DNA of 64,000 nucleotides from an uncultured Myxococcales bacterium (GTDB taxonomy: Bacteria; Myxococcota_A; UBA9042; CAIXZC01). The notes beneath the pieces are model-generated. The model worked only from the letters and a program-made list of their open reading frames with translations. It searched no databases and had not been told where the DNA came from. Both the position numbers and the translations under genes were made by a program. The stretch spans positions 1-64,000 of the forward strand of contig CAITUV010000017.1 of assembly GCA_903895725.1 (NCBI GenBank). Reading direction: 5' to 3'. This document shows positions 39,519 through 48,017 of the stretch, one piece after another; position 1 is the first letter of the stretch; each line of letters begins with the position of its first letter.

Positions 39519-41570
39519 TCACTCACCTCCAACTGCAATCTCCCGCACCAGCCCTTCGAGCAGCCCGCTTTCCGGAACCAGCCTCAGTGCCTCGGTCAGC
39601 ACCTCGGCCGCCTCGGCTACGCGGTCACGTCGAGCCAGCCACGCAGCCAGAGCATACCCGCTGCGCTCTCCCGGGGCCAGCGCAAAAGCCTGGCGCAGCT
39701 CTCTTCCCAGCTCCGGGTCGTCCCATCCGTTGACCGGAACCAGGGTGTCGGGGTTGAGGCGGGTGAACCGAAAGCAGCCGGAGCAGGGGAGGGGGGAGGG
39801 CGATACCGAGGCCGATTGCGATTGCGATTGCGATTGCGATACCGATGCCGATGCCGATGCCGATGCCGAAGGATTGCGCAGGTAGATCATTCCGAGATCG
39901 TCCCAGAACACCAGCTCCCAATCCGGCGATGCAAACGCGAGATCCCGGATGTTGGGTCGACCCTGCTGGAACTTCCGCTCCCCTGGCGTCGTGTGTCGCA
40001 GAACCAGCATCCGGATTCCGTACGCATCCAACTTTTCCTGCCAGCCAGGCTCGCCGTATCGGATCGACTGGTATACATCCCGGAAAAACTCGAACGAGTA
40101 GGCCTCGAGCCGATTGTCGTAGAACACCTTCCGCTCGGGGTAGAACTCCCACAGCCAGTGCCCCCCCCAGGCATCCGACACGTAGGCTGGATCGGGAAGG
40201 TCGTGCTGCCGCACGAACGAGAAGAGTCGGTCCGGGTAGAATCGGTTGTCCACCCCCAGCCCGAAGCGGGCCGTCGAGTACTGCTGGGCAATCGCCCCGG
40301 CCGACAGCATGGCTGCCGAAAGCAGCAGCAGGTTGCGCAACGCAGCACCCCCCGCAGGGCTCCGGGGCGGCATCGGAATCGGTATCGTGCGCCCGGCGGC
40401 CTCGGGTTTCTGGCTCTTCTCTCCCCCCGGACCCTTTCTCAGCTCCCCCACCCATCTCGCCAGCACGAACGCTGCCACCAGCGCATACTCGAACACCATC
40501 CGCTGATGTCTCAGCAGCAGCAGCGTGAAGCCCCCCAGCAGCAGCGCCTCAAACACCCCTGTGCCCTGGATGCTTTTCCCCGACGTGCCTGCCCCGAGCG
40601 AAGTCGAGGGGGCCGACGAGTCCGACCGTCCGCCCGCCCTCCGCAAGACCACCCCTGCCCCCATCACCACGGTCAGCCCGACCAGCCCCCAGGCGAACGG
40701 ATACTGGAGCGGGTCGAACGGGAACGGTCGGAACTCGGCCAGATGCTCGTGGAAGTAAGGATGGACCGAGAATCGGAAGGGAAGCGTGAGCGCCTGGAGC
40801 CCGCTCGGATCGGACAGGAGCAGGGCCACGGCGGCCGCAACGACCGCTGCCGGCAGCACCAGCACCGGAGCCCAGGGGAACGGGAATGGCCCAGGCCTCG
40901 AGTCGGAAGATCCCCGGCGCCCCCGCCAAAGGCTCACCCCCCAGGAAGCTGCGGTGCCCGCTGCAAACGCCAGCAAGGTCAGCAGGATGTAGATCACGCC
41001 GGCATGAAGCGGTGCAAATGCCCCGGTGACCAGGGCAATCTGGACCAGCCGAACGGGTCTTCGGTCATTCTCGTACCGCGACAGCAGCGCCAGGACCACG
41101 GCAAGACCCAGCGACGAGAACAGAAACGGGCGGATGAAGAACCGACACGCCGCCGCTCCGGCCGCCACCGCCAGGAGCCACCCCCCCATGGCGAGGGCGT
41201 CGAGGGGGGCACCGGGCAGCCTCTTCTGCCGTCTCATGATGCCATCCCAGAGGAACAGGAAGGTCAGATACACGAGGATTGCCTTGACTGCCACGAGCAT
41301 GTCCCGGCCCAGCGAAACCTCGATCCGATGGAACAGCCATGCCGGCAGGAACTGGTGCAGAACCCACGGATGTTCGCCCTCGGCAAACGACAGCACATTG
41401 GAATCCGGGAGGCGGCCTGCAAGGTCGATGTACCGCCCCGTGGCCACGTGGAAGCCGATGTCGCCGTTGACCACCTGGAAGAAGGCAAGCGCCGCAGCCA
41501 GCAGGGGCGGAACCAGCAGGACCAGGATGCGGGCGGCCCGGCGGGCCGGTGCGGAAGAGCGGGATTCCAT
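39519..41570 (-). CDS. Multi-pass membrane protein, GT-C-like, with in-frame repeat insertions
   Basis: Encodes 683 residues; AAGGA precedes ATG 41570. About ten hydrophobic helices cover residues 12-440. The first loop reads NGDIGFHVATGRYIDLAGRL then FAEGEHPWVLHQFLPAWLFH, a pattern (D..xH, W..HQ/E) seen in polytopic GT-C-type glycosyltransferase-like proteins; activity is inferred. The C-terminal third is soluble and ends in a helical, TPR-like segment. Two low-complexity inserts stand out. One contains APSTSLGAGTSG and is encoded around a palindrome at 40591-40612. The other is an (SA)n(SV)(SQ)n run from GAT/GCN-type hexamers at 39813-39873. Confidence 0.7.
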   Translation of the reverse strand: MESRSSAPARRAARILVLLVPPLLAAALAFFQVVNGDIGFHVATGRYIDLAGRLPDSNVLSFAEGEHPWVLHQFLPAWLFHRIEVSLGRDMLVAVKAILVYLTFLFLWDGIMRRQKRLPGAPLDALAMGGWLLAVAAGAAACRFFIRPFLFSSLGLAVVLALLSRYENDRRPVRLVQIALVTGAFAPLHAGVIYILLTLLAFAAGTAASWGVSLWRGRRGSSDSRPGPFPFPWAPVLVLPAAVVAAAVALLLSDPSGLQALTLPFRFSVHPYFHEHLAEFRPFPFDPLQYPFAWGLVGLTVVMGAGVVLRRAGGRSDSSAPSTSLGAGTSGKSIQGTGVFEALLLGGFTLLLLRHQRMVFEYALVAAFVLARWVGELRKGPGGEKSQKPEAAGRTIPIPMPPRSPAGGAALRNLLLLSAAMLSAGAIAQQYSTARFGLGVDNRFYPDRLFSFVRQHDLPDPAYVSDAWGGHWLWEFYPERKVFYDNRLEAYSFEFFRDVYQSIRYGEPGWQEKLDAYGIRMLVLRHTTPGERKFQQGRPNIRDLAFASPDWELVFWDDLGMIYLRNPSASASASASVSQSQSQSQSASVSPSPLPCSGCFRFTRLNPDTLVPVNGWDDPELGRELRQAFALAPGERSGYALAAWLARRDRVAEAAEVLTEALRLVPESGLLEGLVREIAVGGE
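39813..39873. repeat. GATTGC/GATGCC hexanucleotide microsatellite in a coding region
   Basis: Units GATTGC (four), then GATACC and GATGCC (four) lie in frame in the 39519-41570 gene, giving alternating Ser-Gln and Ser-Ala on the coding strand. It is the reverse complement class of the TCGCAA/TCGGCA hexamers at 19797 and 25768. Confidence 0.8.
40591..40612. repeat. Short palindromic insertion in the GT-C-like gene
   Basis: CCCCGAGCGAAGTCGAGGGG at 40592-40611 has complementary ends (CCCC/GGGG and CGA/TCG). It falls in a region encoding a Ser/Gly/Thr-rich loop with no conserved residues, consistent with insertion of a small interspersed palindrome. Confidence 0.5.
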
Positions 41571-41703
41571 GACACAGTCCTTACCATCCGCCCCGAGCCG
41601 GCGTCAACGGGAGATGAAGGCTCACGGAGGCGAACGGGAACGTCAGGGCGACAAGGGCGAAAGGGACTCGGAGGAACCGCACCGCCCCCCACTTCGCCTC
41701 CCC

Positions 41704-41732
41704 TTGCCCTGCCGCCAACACCCGCATATAAT
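41704..41732 (+). promoter_or_regulatory. Strong sigma70-type promoter of the VKOR-DsbA gene
   Basis: TTGCCC (41704-41709), 17-bp spacer, perfect TATAAT (41727-41732), 26 bp before ATG 41759. GGAGGGG (41749-41755) is the ribosome site. Expected leader about 20 nt. Confidence 0.8.
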
Positions 41733-41758
41733 CCCCCCCGGTCGCCGTGGAGGGGAAG

Positions 41759-43033
41759 ATGTCGACTCAATCCGCAACGGTCGAAACTCAGGGCAGGAAG
41801 AAGCTCTGCATCGCTTTGGTCGCGTGTGTGATCCTCGCAGCCATCGGGCTCGTGATCGCGTTCGAGCTGACCGACGTCTTCGTGCGTTCGCACACCGATC
41901 CCGACTACCAGAGCTTCTGTGCCGTCAGCGAGGGGATGAACTGCGAGACCGTGGCGCTGAGCGAGTACTCCACGCAGCTGGGTGTTCCGGTGTCGGTCTG
42001 GGCGAGTGCCGGGTATGCCTTCCTCGTGGCTTTGTCGCTTCTGTGCCTTGCCCGTCTCAAGGACGGTTTCGGCCGAGGGTTCCTGCTGCTCTTCTCGCTG
42101 CTGTTCGTGGGGGTCTCTGCGGCACTGGTCTACATCATGGCGGTGAAGATCAAGTCGTTCTGCATCCTGTGCCTGGCGCTCGACGTGGTGAACGTCGGCC
42201 TCCTGGCCATGTCGCTGCTGGCCGTCGTTTCGGCCGGGCCTTCGCTGGCCGGCGTGGTTGCATATGACTTTGCCAGCCTGATCCGGCGACCGCTCTGGCC
42301 GGTGCTGGTGGCGGTGCTGGGGTTCGGGGCCCTGGGCGGCGGCTACGCCTACGGAAGCCGACTCCTGCAGGCCACCGACGGGGAGTCATCCCAGGTGACG
42401 GACCAGAAGCTCGACTCGCCCGAGGCCTGGACCAGCAAGGTGCACGGCGAGTGCGGGGAGCAGTGCGGCTGCAAGGAGGAGAAGTCGGGTACCGTCCAGA
42501 TGGGGACCGACGAGGCCGGACATGCCTGGATCGGATCGGATTCGGCCCCGCTGGTCATCCAGGAGTTCACCGACTACGAGTGCCCCTATTGCCGAAAGGC
42601 CCACATGATGGTGCGCAAGCTGCTGTCGAATCACGCGGCGGACGTCAAGGTCGAGCATCGTCACTACCCGCTGGACCAGGCCTGCAACCGGGCGATCCCG
42701 GGGCCGTTCCACAAGCGTGCCTGCGAGCTGTCCCGGATTGCCATCTGTGGCGGCCGGCAGGGACGCTTCTGGGAGATGAACGACTTCCTCTTCCAGCATG
42801 CCGCCGAGATCCGCTCGGCCAACCTTCCGGCCGATGAAATCGCCCGCCGGCTGGAGCTCGACCTCGACCAGTTCCAGTGCTGTATGAATGACTCGACTGT
42901 AGTCGATGCCATCAAGAAGGACATCGACGAAGGGATCGGCCTCAAGCTCGAGGGGACTCCCGCATTCGTCATCGACGGCAAGGTCTACTACGGCAAGATC
43001 CCGGACGAGGCGGTCAAGCGGCTGGAGAAGTAG
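41759..43033 (+). CDS. VKOR-DsbA fusion, disulfide-forming membrane protein
   Basis: Encodes 424 residues. The N-terminal ~190 residues form a four- to five-helix vitamin K epoxide reductase domain, with a periplasmic cysteine (NCETVALSEYS) and the quinone-side active pair FCILC near 133-137. A linker with three cysteines (CGEQCGC) follows. The C-terminal DsbA/DsbG-like thioredoxin domain starts near 255 and has the active-site ECPYC at about 274-278 and a cis-Pro region GTPAFVIDG. Electrons pass from substrate thiols to the thioredoxin domain, to VKOR, then to quinone. Such an oxidase would serve the many Cys-rich surface lipoproteins in this window. ATG 41759 is chosen for its ribosome site. 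Confidence 0.92.
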   Translation: MSTQSATVETQGRKKLCIALVACVILAAIGLVIAFELTDVFVRSHTDPDYQSFCAVSEGMNCETVALSEYSTQLGVPVSVWASAGYAFLVALSLLCLARLKDGFGRGFLLLFSLLFVGVSAALVYIMAVKIKSFCILCLALDVVNVGLLAMSLLAVVSAGPSLAGVVAYDFASLIRRPLWPVLVAVLGFGALGGGYAYGSRLLQATDGESSQVTDQKLDSPEAWTSKVHGECGEQCGCKEEKSGTVQMGTDEAGHAWIGSDSAPLVIQEFTDYECPYCRKAHMMVRKLLSNHAADVKVEHRHYPLDQACNRAIPGPFHKRACELSRIAICGGRQGRFWEMNDFLFQHAAEIRSANLPADEIARRLELDLDQFQCCMNDSTVVDAIKKDIDEGIGLKLEGTPAFVIDGKVYYGKIPDEAVKRLEK

Positions 43034-43034
43034 A

Positions 43035-45215
43035 TCATCCCTGGATTCGTTCGACCTTCAGCACCCCCGAAACCCGCTGAAGGCCCCGCAGGATCGTCTT
43101 GAGCTGGCTCAGGTTCTTGATCTCGATCTTGAAAATGTGCTCGGCCTTGTCCTCCGCCGTGCGCACGATGGCCTGGCTGATGTTGAGTCCCATGGCGCTG
43201 AAGACCTGGGACAGGCGGGACAGGATTCCGGTCGCATCCAGCGATACCACCTTGATCGTGACCAGACGCTGAGAACCGGCTTCCTTGTCCCAGTCGACCT
43301 CCACGAACCGCTCCTGATCCATCACCTGCACGTACGGGCATTCCGCCGTGTGGACCGTGATTCCACGCCCGCGGGTCACAAAGCCGACGATCCGCTCTCC
43401 GGGAATGGGATTGCAGCACTTCCCGTACTTGACCATCACGTCTTCCTGCCCGCCCACCAGGACCTTGCCTCGCCCCGATACCCGGAGCTTCTGGAGGAAC
43501 CCCGCCAGCGGTCGAACCGGAGCCGGGGCACCACCGGCGGCCCTGGCCCGCTCCGGTCCCACCAGCTTCTCCGCCACCGACTCGGCCTCCAGCTTCCCCG
43601 AGCCCAGATGGAAGTAGAGCCCTTCCTCCCCTCCCATCAGGCTCAAGTCCGTGGCCACCTGTCCGAGCTGCCCCGACTTGGACAGCTTGTTGAGCGTCAA
43701 GTCGTGCTTGCGGAGCTCCTTCTCCAGCAGCACCTTGCCTATCTGGACGTAGCGGTCCCGAGCCTCGCTGCGAAGCAGCTTCTTCACCTTCGCCTTGGCC
43801 CGCGTGCTCTTGAGGAAGCGCAGCCAGTCCTGTGACGGTCGCTGGTTCGGGTTCGTGATGATCTCCACCACGTCCCCGTTCTTGAGCGCGTGGTTGAGCT
43901 GCACCATGACCCCGTTGACCCTGGCCCCCGCACAGCGCATCCCGACTTGCGAGTGCACCGCAAACGCGAAGTCCACGGGAGTTGCCCCTCGAGGAAGACT
44001 CTTCACGTCCCCCTTTGGAGTGAACACGAAGATCTCCTCGAACGAGAGCCCTTCCTTGATCGCCGTGTATAGCTCGACCGGGTCGTGCACCGTGTCATTG
44101 AGCTCCATGAGCTCTTCGATGAGCTGTTTGAGATAGCGGATCCGGGCCTCGTCCGCCGGAGTGACGAGCTTGCCCTCCTTGTACTTCCAGTGCGCAGCGA
44201 TGCCCCGCTCCGCCACTTCGTGCATCTCGCGGGTCCGGACCTGAACCTCCATGCGCTGTCCGCCCGGACCGATGACCGCCGTGTGCAGCGACCGGTAACC
44301 GTTGGGCTTGGGCAGGCTGATGTAGTCCTTGAACCTACCCGGAACCGGGTGCCACAGCTGGTGGACCAGCCCCAGCACCTGCCAGCACTCCTCGATCGAC
44401 GTCACGATGACGCGGAATCCGACGACGTCATAGACCTCCTCGAACGGGATTGCCTGCTTGAGCATCTTGCGGTGGATGCTGTACTTGAGCTTCTCGCGGG
44501 CATACACCTGCCCGCTCAAGCCGGCATCGTGCACCGCCTTCTGCAGGCCCTCCTTGATGCTGTCGAGGAATTTGCGCCGCTTCTTCGCATCCGCCCGCAG
44601 CCTCTCGTCCAGGTCGTTCCACGCCTCCGGGTTCAGGAAGTGGAACGACAGATCCTCCAGCTCGGACTTGAGCGTGTACAGCCCGAGGCGGTTGGCCAGA
44701 GGCGCATACACATCCATGGTCTCCTGCGCCTTCCGGACCGCCCGCTCTTCCCCGGTATGCGACAGGGTCCGCATGTTGTGAAGCCGGTCCGCCAGCTTCA
44801 CCAGGATCACCCGGATGTCCTTGGACATGGCCAGCAGCATCTTGCGGAAGTTCTCCGCCTGCCGCTCTTCCCGCGAGGAGAAGCTCATCCGGGACAGGTT
44901 GGTGACCCCCTCCACGATGTCGCCGACCGTGGGGCCGAAGATCTCCCGGATCTCCTCGATCTTCGCCTCGGTATCTTCCACCGTGTCATGCAGAAGCGCC
45001 GCGGCTACGGAGATCTCATCGAGCTTGAGGTCGCACACGACCCGTGCCACCTGGAGCGGATGGACGATGTACTCCTCTCCCGAGTCCCGGCGCTGCCCCT
45101 GGTGATGGGATGCCGCAAAGACGTAAGCCTTCTTGACCAGGTCCACGTCGGCAGCCGGATGATAGCTGAGGAGACAGCTTACTACCTCGTCCAGCTTGAG
45201 CGGTTGCGTGCCCAT
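43035..45215 (-). CDS. relA: Bifunctional (p)ppGpp synthetase/hydrolase, Rel/SpoT family
   Basis: Encodes 726 residues, the usual length for long RSH proteins. An HD hydrolase domain at the N-terminus has HPLQVARVV and the catalytic HDTVED, so hydrolase should be active. The synthetase domain follows, with YDVVGFRVIV and PNGYRSLHTAV. Then come TGS (IFVFTPKGDVKSLPRGATPVDFAF), a helical/zinc-finger region with CCNPIPGERIVGFV, and the C-terminal ACT domain (ILSRLSQVFSAMGLNISQA). It controls the stringent response in the cytosol. ATG 45215 follows GAGAGGGG; the frame continues upstream but lacks family similarity. Its 3' end is one base from the convergent VKOR gene. Confidence 0.93.
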   Translation of the reverse strand: MGTQPLKLDEVVSCLLSYHPAADVDLVKKAYVFAASHHQGQRRDSGEEYIVHPLQVARVVCDLKLDEISVAAALLHDTVEDTEAKIEEIREIFGPTVGDIVEGVTNLSRMSFSSREERQAENFRKMLLAMSKDIRVILVKLADRLHNMRTLSHTGEERAVRKAQETMDVYAPLANRLGLYTLKSELEDLSFHFLNPEAWNDLDERLRADAKKRRKFLDSIKEGLQKAVHDAGLSGQVYAREKLKYSIHRKMLKQAIPFEEVYDVVGFRVIVTSIEECWQVLGLVHQLWHPVPGRFKDYISLPKPNGYRSLHTAVIGPGGQRMEVQVRTREMHEVAERGIAAHWKYKEGKLVTPADEARIRYLKQLIEELMELNDTVHDPVELYTAIKEGLSFEEIFVFTPKGDVKSLPRGATPVDFAFAVHSQVGMRCAGARVNGVMVQLNHALKNGDVVEIITNPNQRPSQDWLRFLKSTRAKAKVKKLLRSEARDRYVQIGKVLLEKELRKHDLTLNKLSKSGQLGQVATDLSLMGGEEGLYFHLGSGKLEAESVAEKLVGPERARAAGGAPAPVRPLAGFLQKLRVSGRGKVLVGGQEDVMVKYGKCCNPIPGERIVGFVTRGRGITVHTAECPYVQVMDQERFVEVDWDKEAGSQRLVTIKVVSLDATGILSRLSQVFSAMGLNISQAIVRTAEDKAEHIFKIEIKNLSQLKTILRGLQRVSGVLKVERIQG

Positions 45216-45244
45216 ACCCCTCTCCCGGCAGCCGATCCGGCCAG

Positions 45245-45296
45245 AGTATACGCCGGGGGATTCCGCTTGCAATGGATTTTGCAAATAATTTATAAC
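45245..45296. promoter_or_regulatory. Divergent promoters sharing one palindromic -35
   Basis: TTGCAA at 45267-45272 is its own reverse complement. Rightward: TTGCAA-N18-TATAAC (45291-45296) toward the radical SAM gene. Leftward: TTGCAA-N16-TATACT (45250-45245) toward rel. The region is AT-rich in an otherwise GC-rich window. Confidence 0.6.
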
Positions 45297-45359
45297 CCGA
45301 CTGCGGCCGGGCCGCTTTGCTGTAGCATCGCCCCGCGCCCCTGCGCAAGGAGGAAGCCC

Positions 45360-46229
45360 ATGCACTATGACGGCATCCTGTACCGCCCGCCCAGCGAGTC
45401 CCAGAGTCTGCTCATCCAGCTCACGAAAGGCTGCAGCTACAACCAGTGCACCTACTGCGCCATGTACCGGGACGTCCAGTTCGCGGTCAAGCCCCTCCAG
45501 GAGGTCCTTTCCGATATCAAGGAGGGAGCCCTCTACCGCTTCCGCCGGATCTTCCTGTGTGACGGCGATGCCCTCATCACCCCCCAGCCCCAGCTCCTCG
45601 AAGTCCTCGGCGCCATCCGAGAGCACATGCCCTGGGTCGAGCGCGTCGGCATCTACGGCGACACCCGCTCTATCCTGAAACGCAAAGTGGAGGACCTCAA
45701 AGCCCTCAAAGACCTTGGGCTCGGGATCATCTACCACGGTATCGAATCCGGCGATGACGTGACGCTCAAGGCCATCCGGAAGGGGGCCACCTCCAAGCAG
45801 ATCATCGCAGCGGGCCAGAGGGTCCGTGAGGCCGGCATCCTTTACTCCGCCATCGTCATGCTCGGCATCGGCGGACGGCAGCGGAGCCAGGAGCACGTAC
45901 TGGCCACTGCCAACGTCCTCAACGCCATCCAGCCCGATTTCATCGGCGTTCTGACCACCATGGTCGTCGAAGGAACCCCCCTGTGCGACGAAGTCGACGC
46001 GGGGCGTTTCCAGATGCCCTCCCGCATCGGCCTCATCGAGGAGCTCTACGGCCTTCTCGCAAGGCTCGATGTCAAAAAGGGGTTGCTCACTTCCCAGCAC
46101 GCATCCAACTACCTCCCGCTCCGTGTCGTGCTTCCCTACGAAAAGGAGCAGGCCATGGAGATCCTCAAGGACCTTATCGACCGCCAGGACACGTCCTCCC
46201 TCCGTCCCGACTACTTGCGCGACCTGTAA
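45360..46229 (+). CDS. Radical SAM protein
   Basis: Encodes 289 residues; AAGGAGGA (45347-45354) lies five bases before ATG 45360. The cluster motif is GC25SYNQC30TYC33, that is C-x4-C-x2-C rather than the commonest C-x3-C-x2-C. A radical SAM barrel follows (IFLCDGDALITPQPQLLEVL, GIYGDT, LGIIYHGIESGDDVTLKAIRKG, IVMLGIGGRQRSQEHV). The length and the GIESGDD segment match the COG1032-type proteins with no extra domain. The substrate is unknown. It is divergent from rel, with which it may share a regulatory region. Confidence 0.87.
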   Translation: MHYDGILYRPPSESQSLLIQLTKGCSYNQCTYCAMYRDVQFAVKPLQEVLSDIKEGALYRFRRIFLCDGDALITPQPQLLEVLGAIREHMPWVERVGIYGDTRSILKRKVEDLKALKDLGLGIIYHGIESGDDVTLKAIRKGATSKQIIAAGQRVREAGILYSAIVMLGIGGRQRSQEHVLATANVLNAIQPDFIGVLTTMVVEGTPLCDEVDAGRFQMPSRIGLIEELYGLLARLDVKKGLLTSQHASNYLPLRVVLPYEKEQAMEILKDLIDRQDTSSLRPDYLRDL

Positions 46230-46335
46230 CCTGCTGAAAACAAAGAGGAAGCTTCCTGCTTTCGCACATTCCCTCCGCCCATGACGATAACCGGGTGCCG
46301 GGCCGGCAACCGCGCCCGCCCGCAAGGAGGGGAAG

Positions 46336-47889
46336 ATGGCAACGCTGCCTCACGCAGATTCGATGGGATGCCCCACCACCGTGTCCTGGGTCCTCGCCCG
46401 CCTTCCGCTGGCCCGGAAGCTCGAGCTGCAGGACGAGGTCGACCGGCTGAGAGCCCTGCTGGCCCTCCCCTCGGTCGTCCCCAGGATCTTCGATGCCGAT
46501 GAACCGCTGGCCGCCGGCCTGCTGGCGGAGCTGCCGCGATCTGCCGTCGCACCGTTTGCGGGCCGGTTGGCCTGTCGCTGGCACGAGCTCCCCGATGCGG
46601 TAGCCGCCCAGGCCGCCATCCGCCTGGCCGAGCTGCATCCGCCCGGGCTCGTTGCACTCCTTCTTCGGCAGGTCGATTCGCTTTTCAACGGTCCTGGAGA
46701 CATCCGGCTTGCGGGCGCCGTGACCGCCGCCGGGAGGGCCGGGCCCGCCGGTATCGGCATACTCGACGCCATCGAGCGGGAGGCGGGCCAGAGGCTCGGG
46801 CCGTACCGAATGCTGCACACGGGGTTCCTACGGGAATCCGTGCGGCTCGACAGGCCGGAAGCCCCCGTCGCCCTGGCACGCCTGCTCCAGGCCGACGATG
46901 TCGACGGGCTCGAAATCGGCGACGCCCTGGCCGAGGTATTTGCCGAGCTGGCCCCCGGATCCCCCATGCTGGCGCTCGTCGCTGACATCGAGGAACGGGG
47001 ATTTGGCTATCGGTTCTCCGACCTCCCGGAGCTCTTCGTGCCGGGGGCACCGCTGGACGACCTGGATGCGCTGGCCTTCCTCCGGCGAGGAATCGACTTC
47101 CGGGCAGGTCATCGTTTGCTCGACGGGGGCAACTGCCCCCCGCACCTGACACGGTTCGTGAGACAAGTGGCCAGAGTGCTGTCACCGGATACATGCGGCT
47201 TCGGTCGCCGGGGTCTGTTTCAGCTCCTGCTGGCTGCGGCGGCGCAGGGGTATGCGGCGGACAGGCCCGTCGCCGTGGGACTGAGCCTCCAGGAGCTGCT
47301 CGACCTCTACACTTGCGACCTGGCGGACCTGCCGTGCGCCCCGGCGCTGGAGGCCGCCATCGAAGGTCAGGTCACGCCCTCCTGTCTGCCCGTGCTGGTC
47401 AGTGAGCTGGCCACCTGCGCTCCGTACCGCGGGGGGCAGCGGATGGTCCGTCTCCTGGCTCGCTATCTCCCCGGCGACTGCTTCGAGCCGCTCGTCGAGG
47501 CCCTGAGGGAGGAGTGCGACTGCCGCACGGCCACGGCCGCGGCCGTCGAGCTGGTCCGTCGCGGAGAGGCCGCGCTGGACTTGCTGGTGCAGCAGTTCCA
47601 CGCCCTGGACTTCTCCCAGAGGATGCGGACCTTCGAGATCCTGGCCGCAGCGGCCACTCCGCGGGCCGCTGCACACCTGGCTGGGCTTCTGCCCCGGGTG
47701 CAGGATGACCCCTTCGAGCGGTCTCTGTGGTGCGATGCCGCCGTGCTCCTGGGGGACCCGTCTCTGCTCCACCACCTGCCCGAAGCTCCCGACGTCGAGC
47801 TTGGCGAGGTCAGACAGATCCTTTCCGCTTTGTCACGCGAACCCCGGGAAAACTGCCGGAAGCGGGCGTTACAGGGCTCGAACCTGTGA
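46336..47889 (+). CDS. HEAT-like alpha-helical repeat protein
   Basis: Encodes 517 residues; AAGGAGGGGAAG immediately precedes ATG 46336, so translation is well supported. The chain is almost entirely helical, with repeated Leu/Ala pairs (LARLPLARKLELQDEVDRLRALLALP, AAAVELVRRGEAALDLLVQQF, ILAAAATPRAAAHLAGLLPRV), like HEAT or TPR-type scaffolds. No signal peptide. Function unknown. The last nine codons and the TGA stop lie antisense to the tRNA-Arg gene at 47863-47936. It begins about 105 bp after the radical SAM gene on the same strand. Confidence 0.7.
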   Translation: MATLPHADSMGCPTTVSWVLARLPLARKLELQDEVDRLRALLALPSVVPRIFDADEPLAAGLLAELPRSAVAPFAGRLACRWHELPDAVAAQAAIRLAELHPPGLVALLLRQVDSLFNGPGDIRLAGAVTAAGRAGPAGIGILDAIEREAGQRLGPYRMLHTGFLRESVRLDRPEAPVALARLLQADDVDGLEIGDALAEVFAELAPGSPMLALVADIEERGFGYRFSDLPELFVPGAPLDDLDALAFLRRGIDFRAGHRLLDGGNCPPHLTRFVRQVARVLSPDTCGFGRRGLFQLLLAAAAQGYAADRPVAVGLSLQELLDLYTCDLADLPCAPALEAAIEGQVTPSCLPVLVSELATCAPYRGGQRMVRLLARYLPGDCFEPLVEALREECDCRTATAAAVELVRRGEAALDLLVQQFHALDFSQRMRTFEILAAAATPRAAAHLAGLLPRVQDDPFERSLWCDAAVLLGDPSLLHHLPEAPDVELGEVRQILSALSREPRENCRKRALQGSNL

Positions 47890-47936
47890 CCTACGGCTCC
47901 GGAGGCCGTCGCTCTATCCAACTGAGCCAAACGCCC
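47863..47936 (-). tRNA. tRNA-Arg (anticodon CCG)
   Basis: A complete 74-nt cloverleaf on the minus strand: acceptor GGGCGTT pairs with AACGCCC; D-arm GCTC/GAGC; anticodon stem ACGGC/GCCGT around loop CTCCGGA (anticodon CCG, reads CGG); T-arm ACAGG-TTCGAGC-CCTGT; discriminator G. CCA is not encoded. It overlaps the 3' end of the convergent coding region by 27 bp. Confidence 0.95.
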
Positions 47937-48017
47937 GTCTTTCAACCGGCCTCTAAATAGGATTAAGCCGTCCAGGTGTCAAGACAAATCAGGCAAACGG
48001 CGGGGGTTCTGCGGGAG

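Noticed and set aside
38221..39885. A 554-codon plus-strand frame over hutI
   Set aside because: The minus strand has a full HutI with all metal ligands; the plus frame has none.
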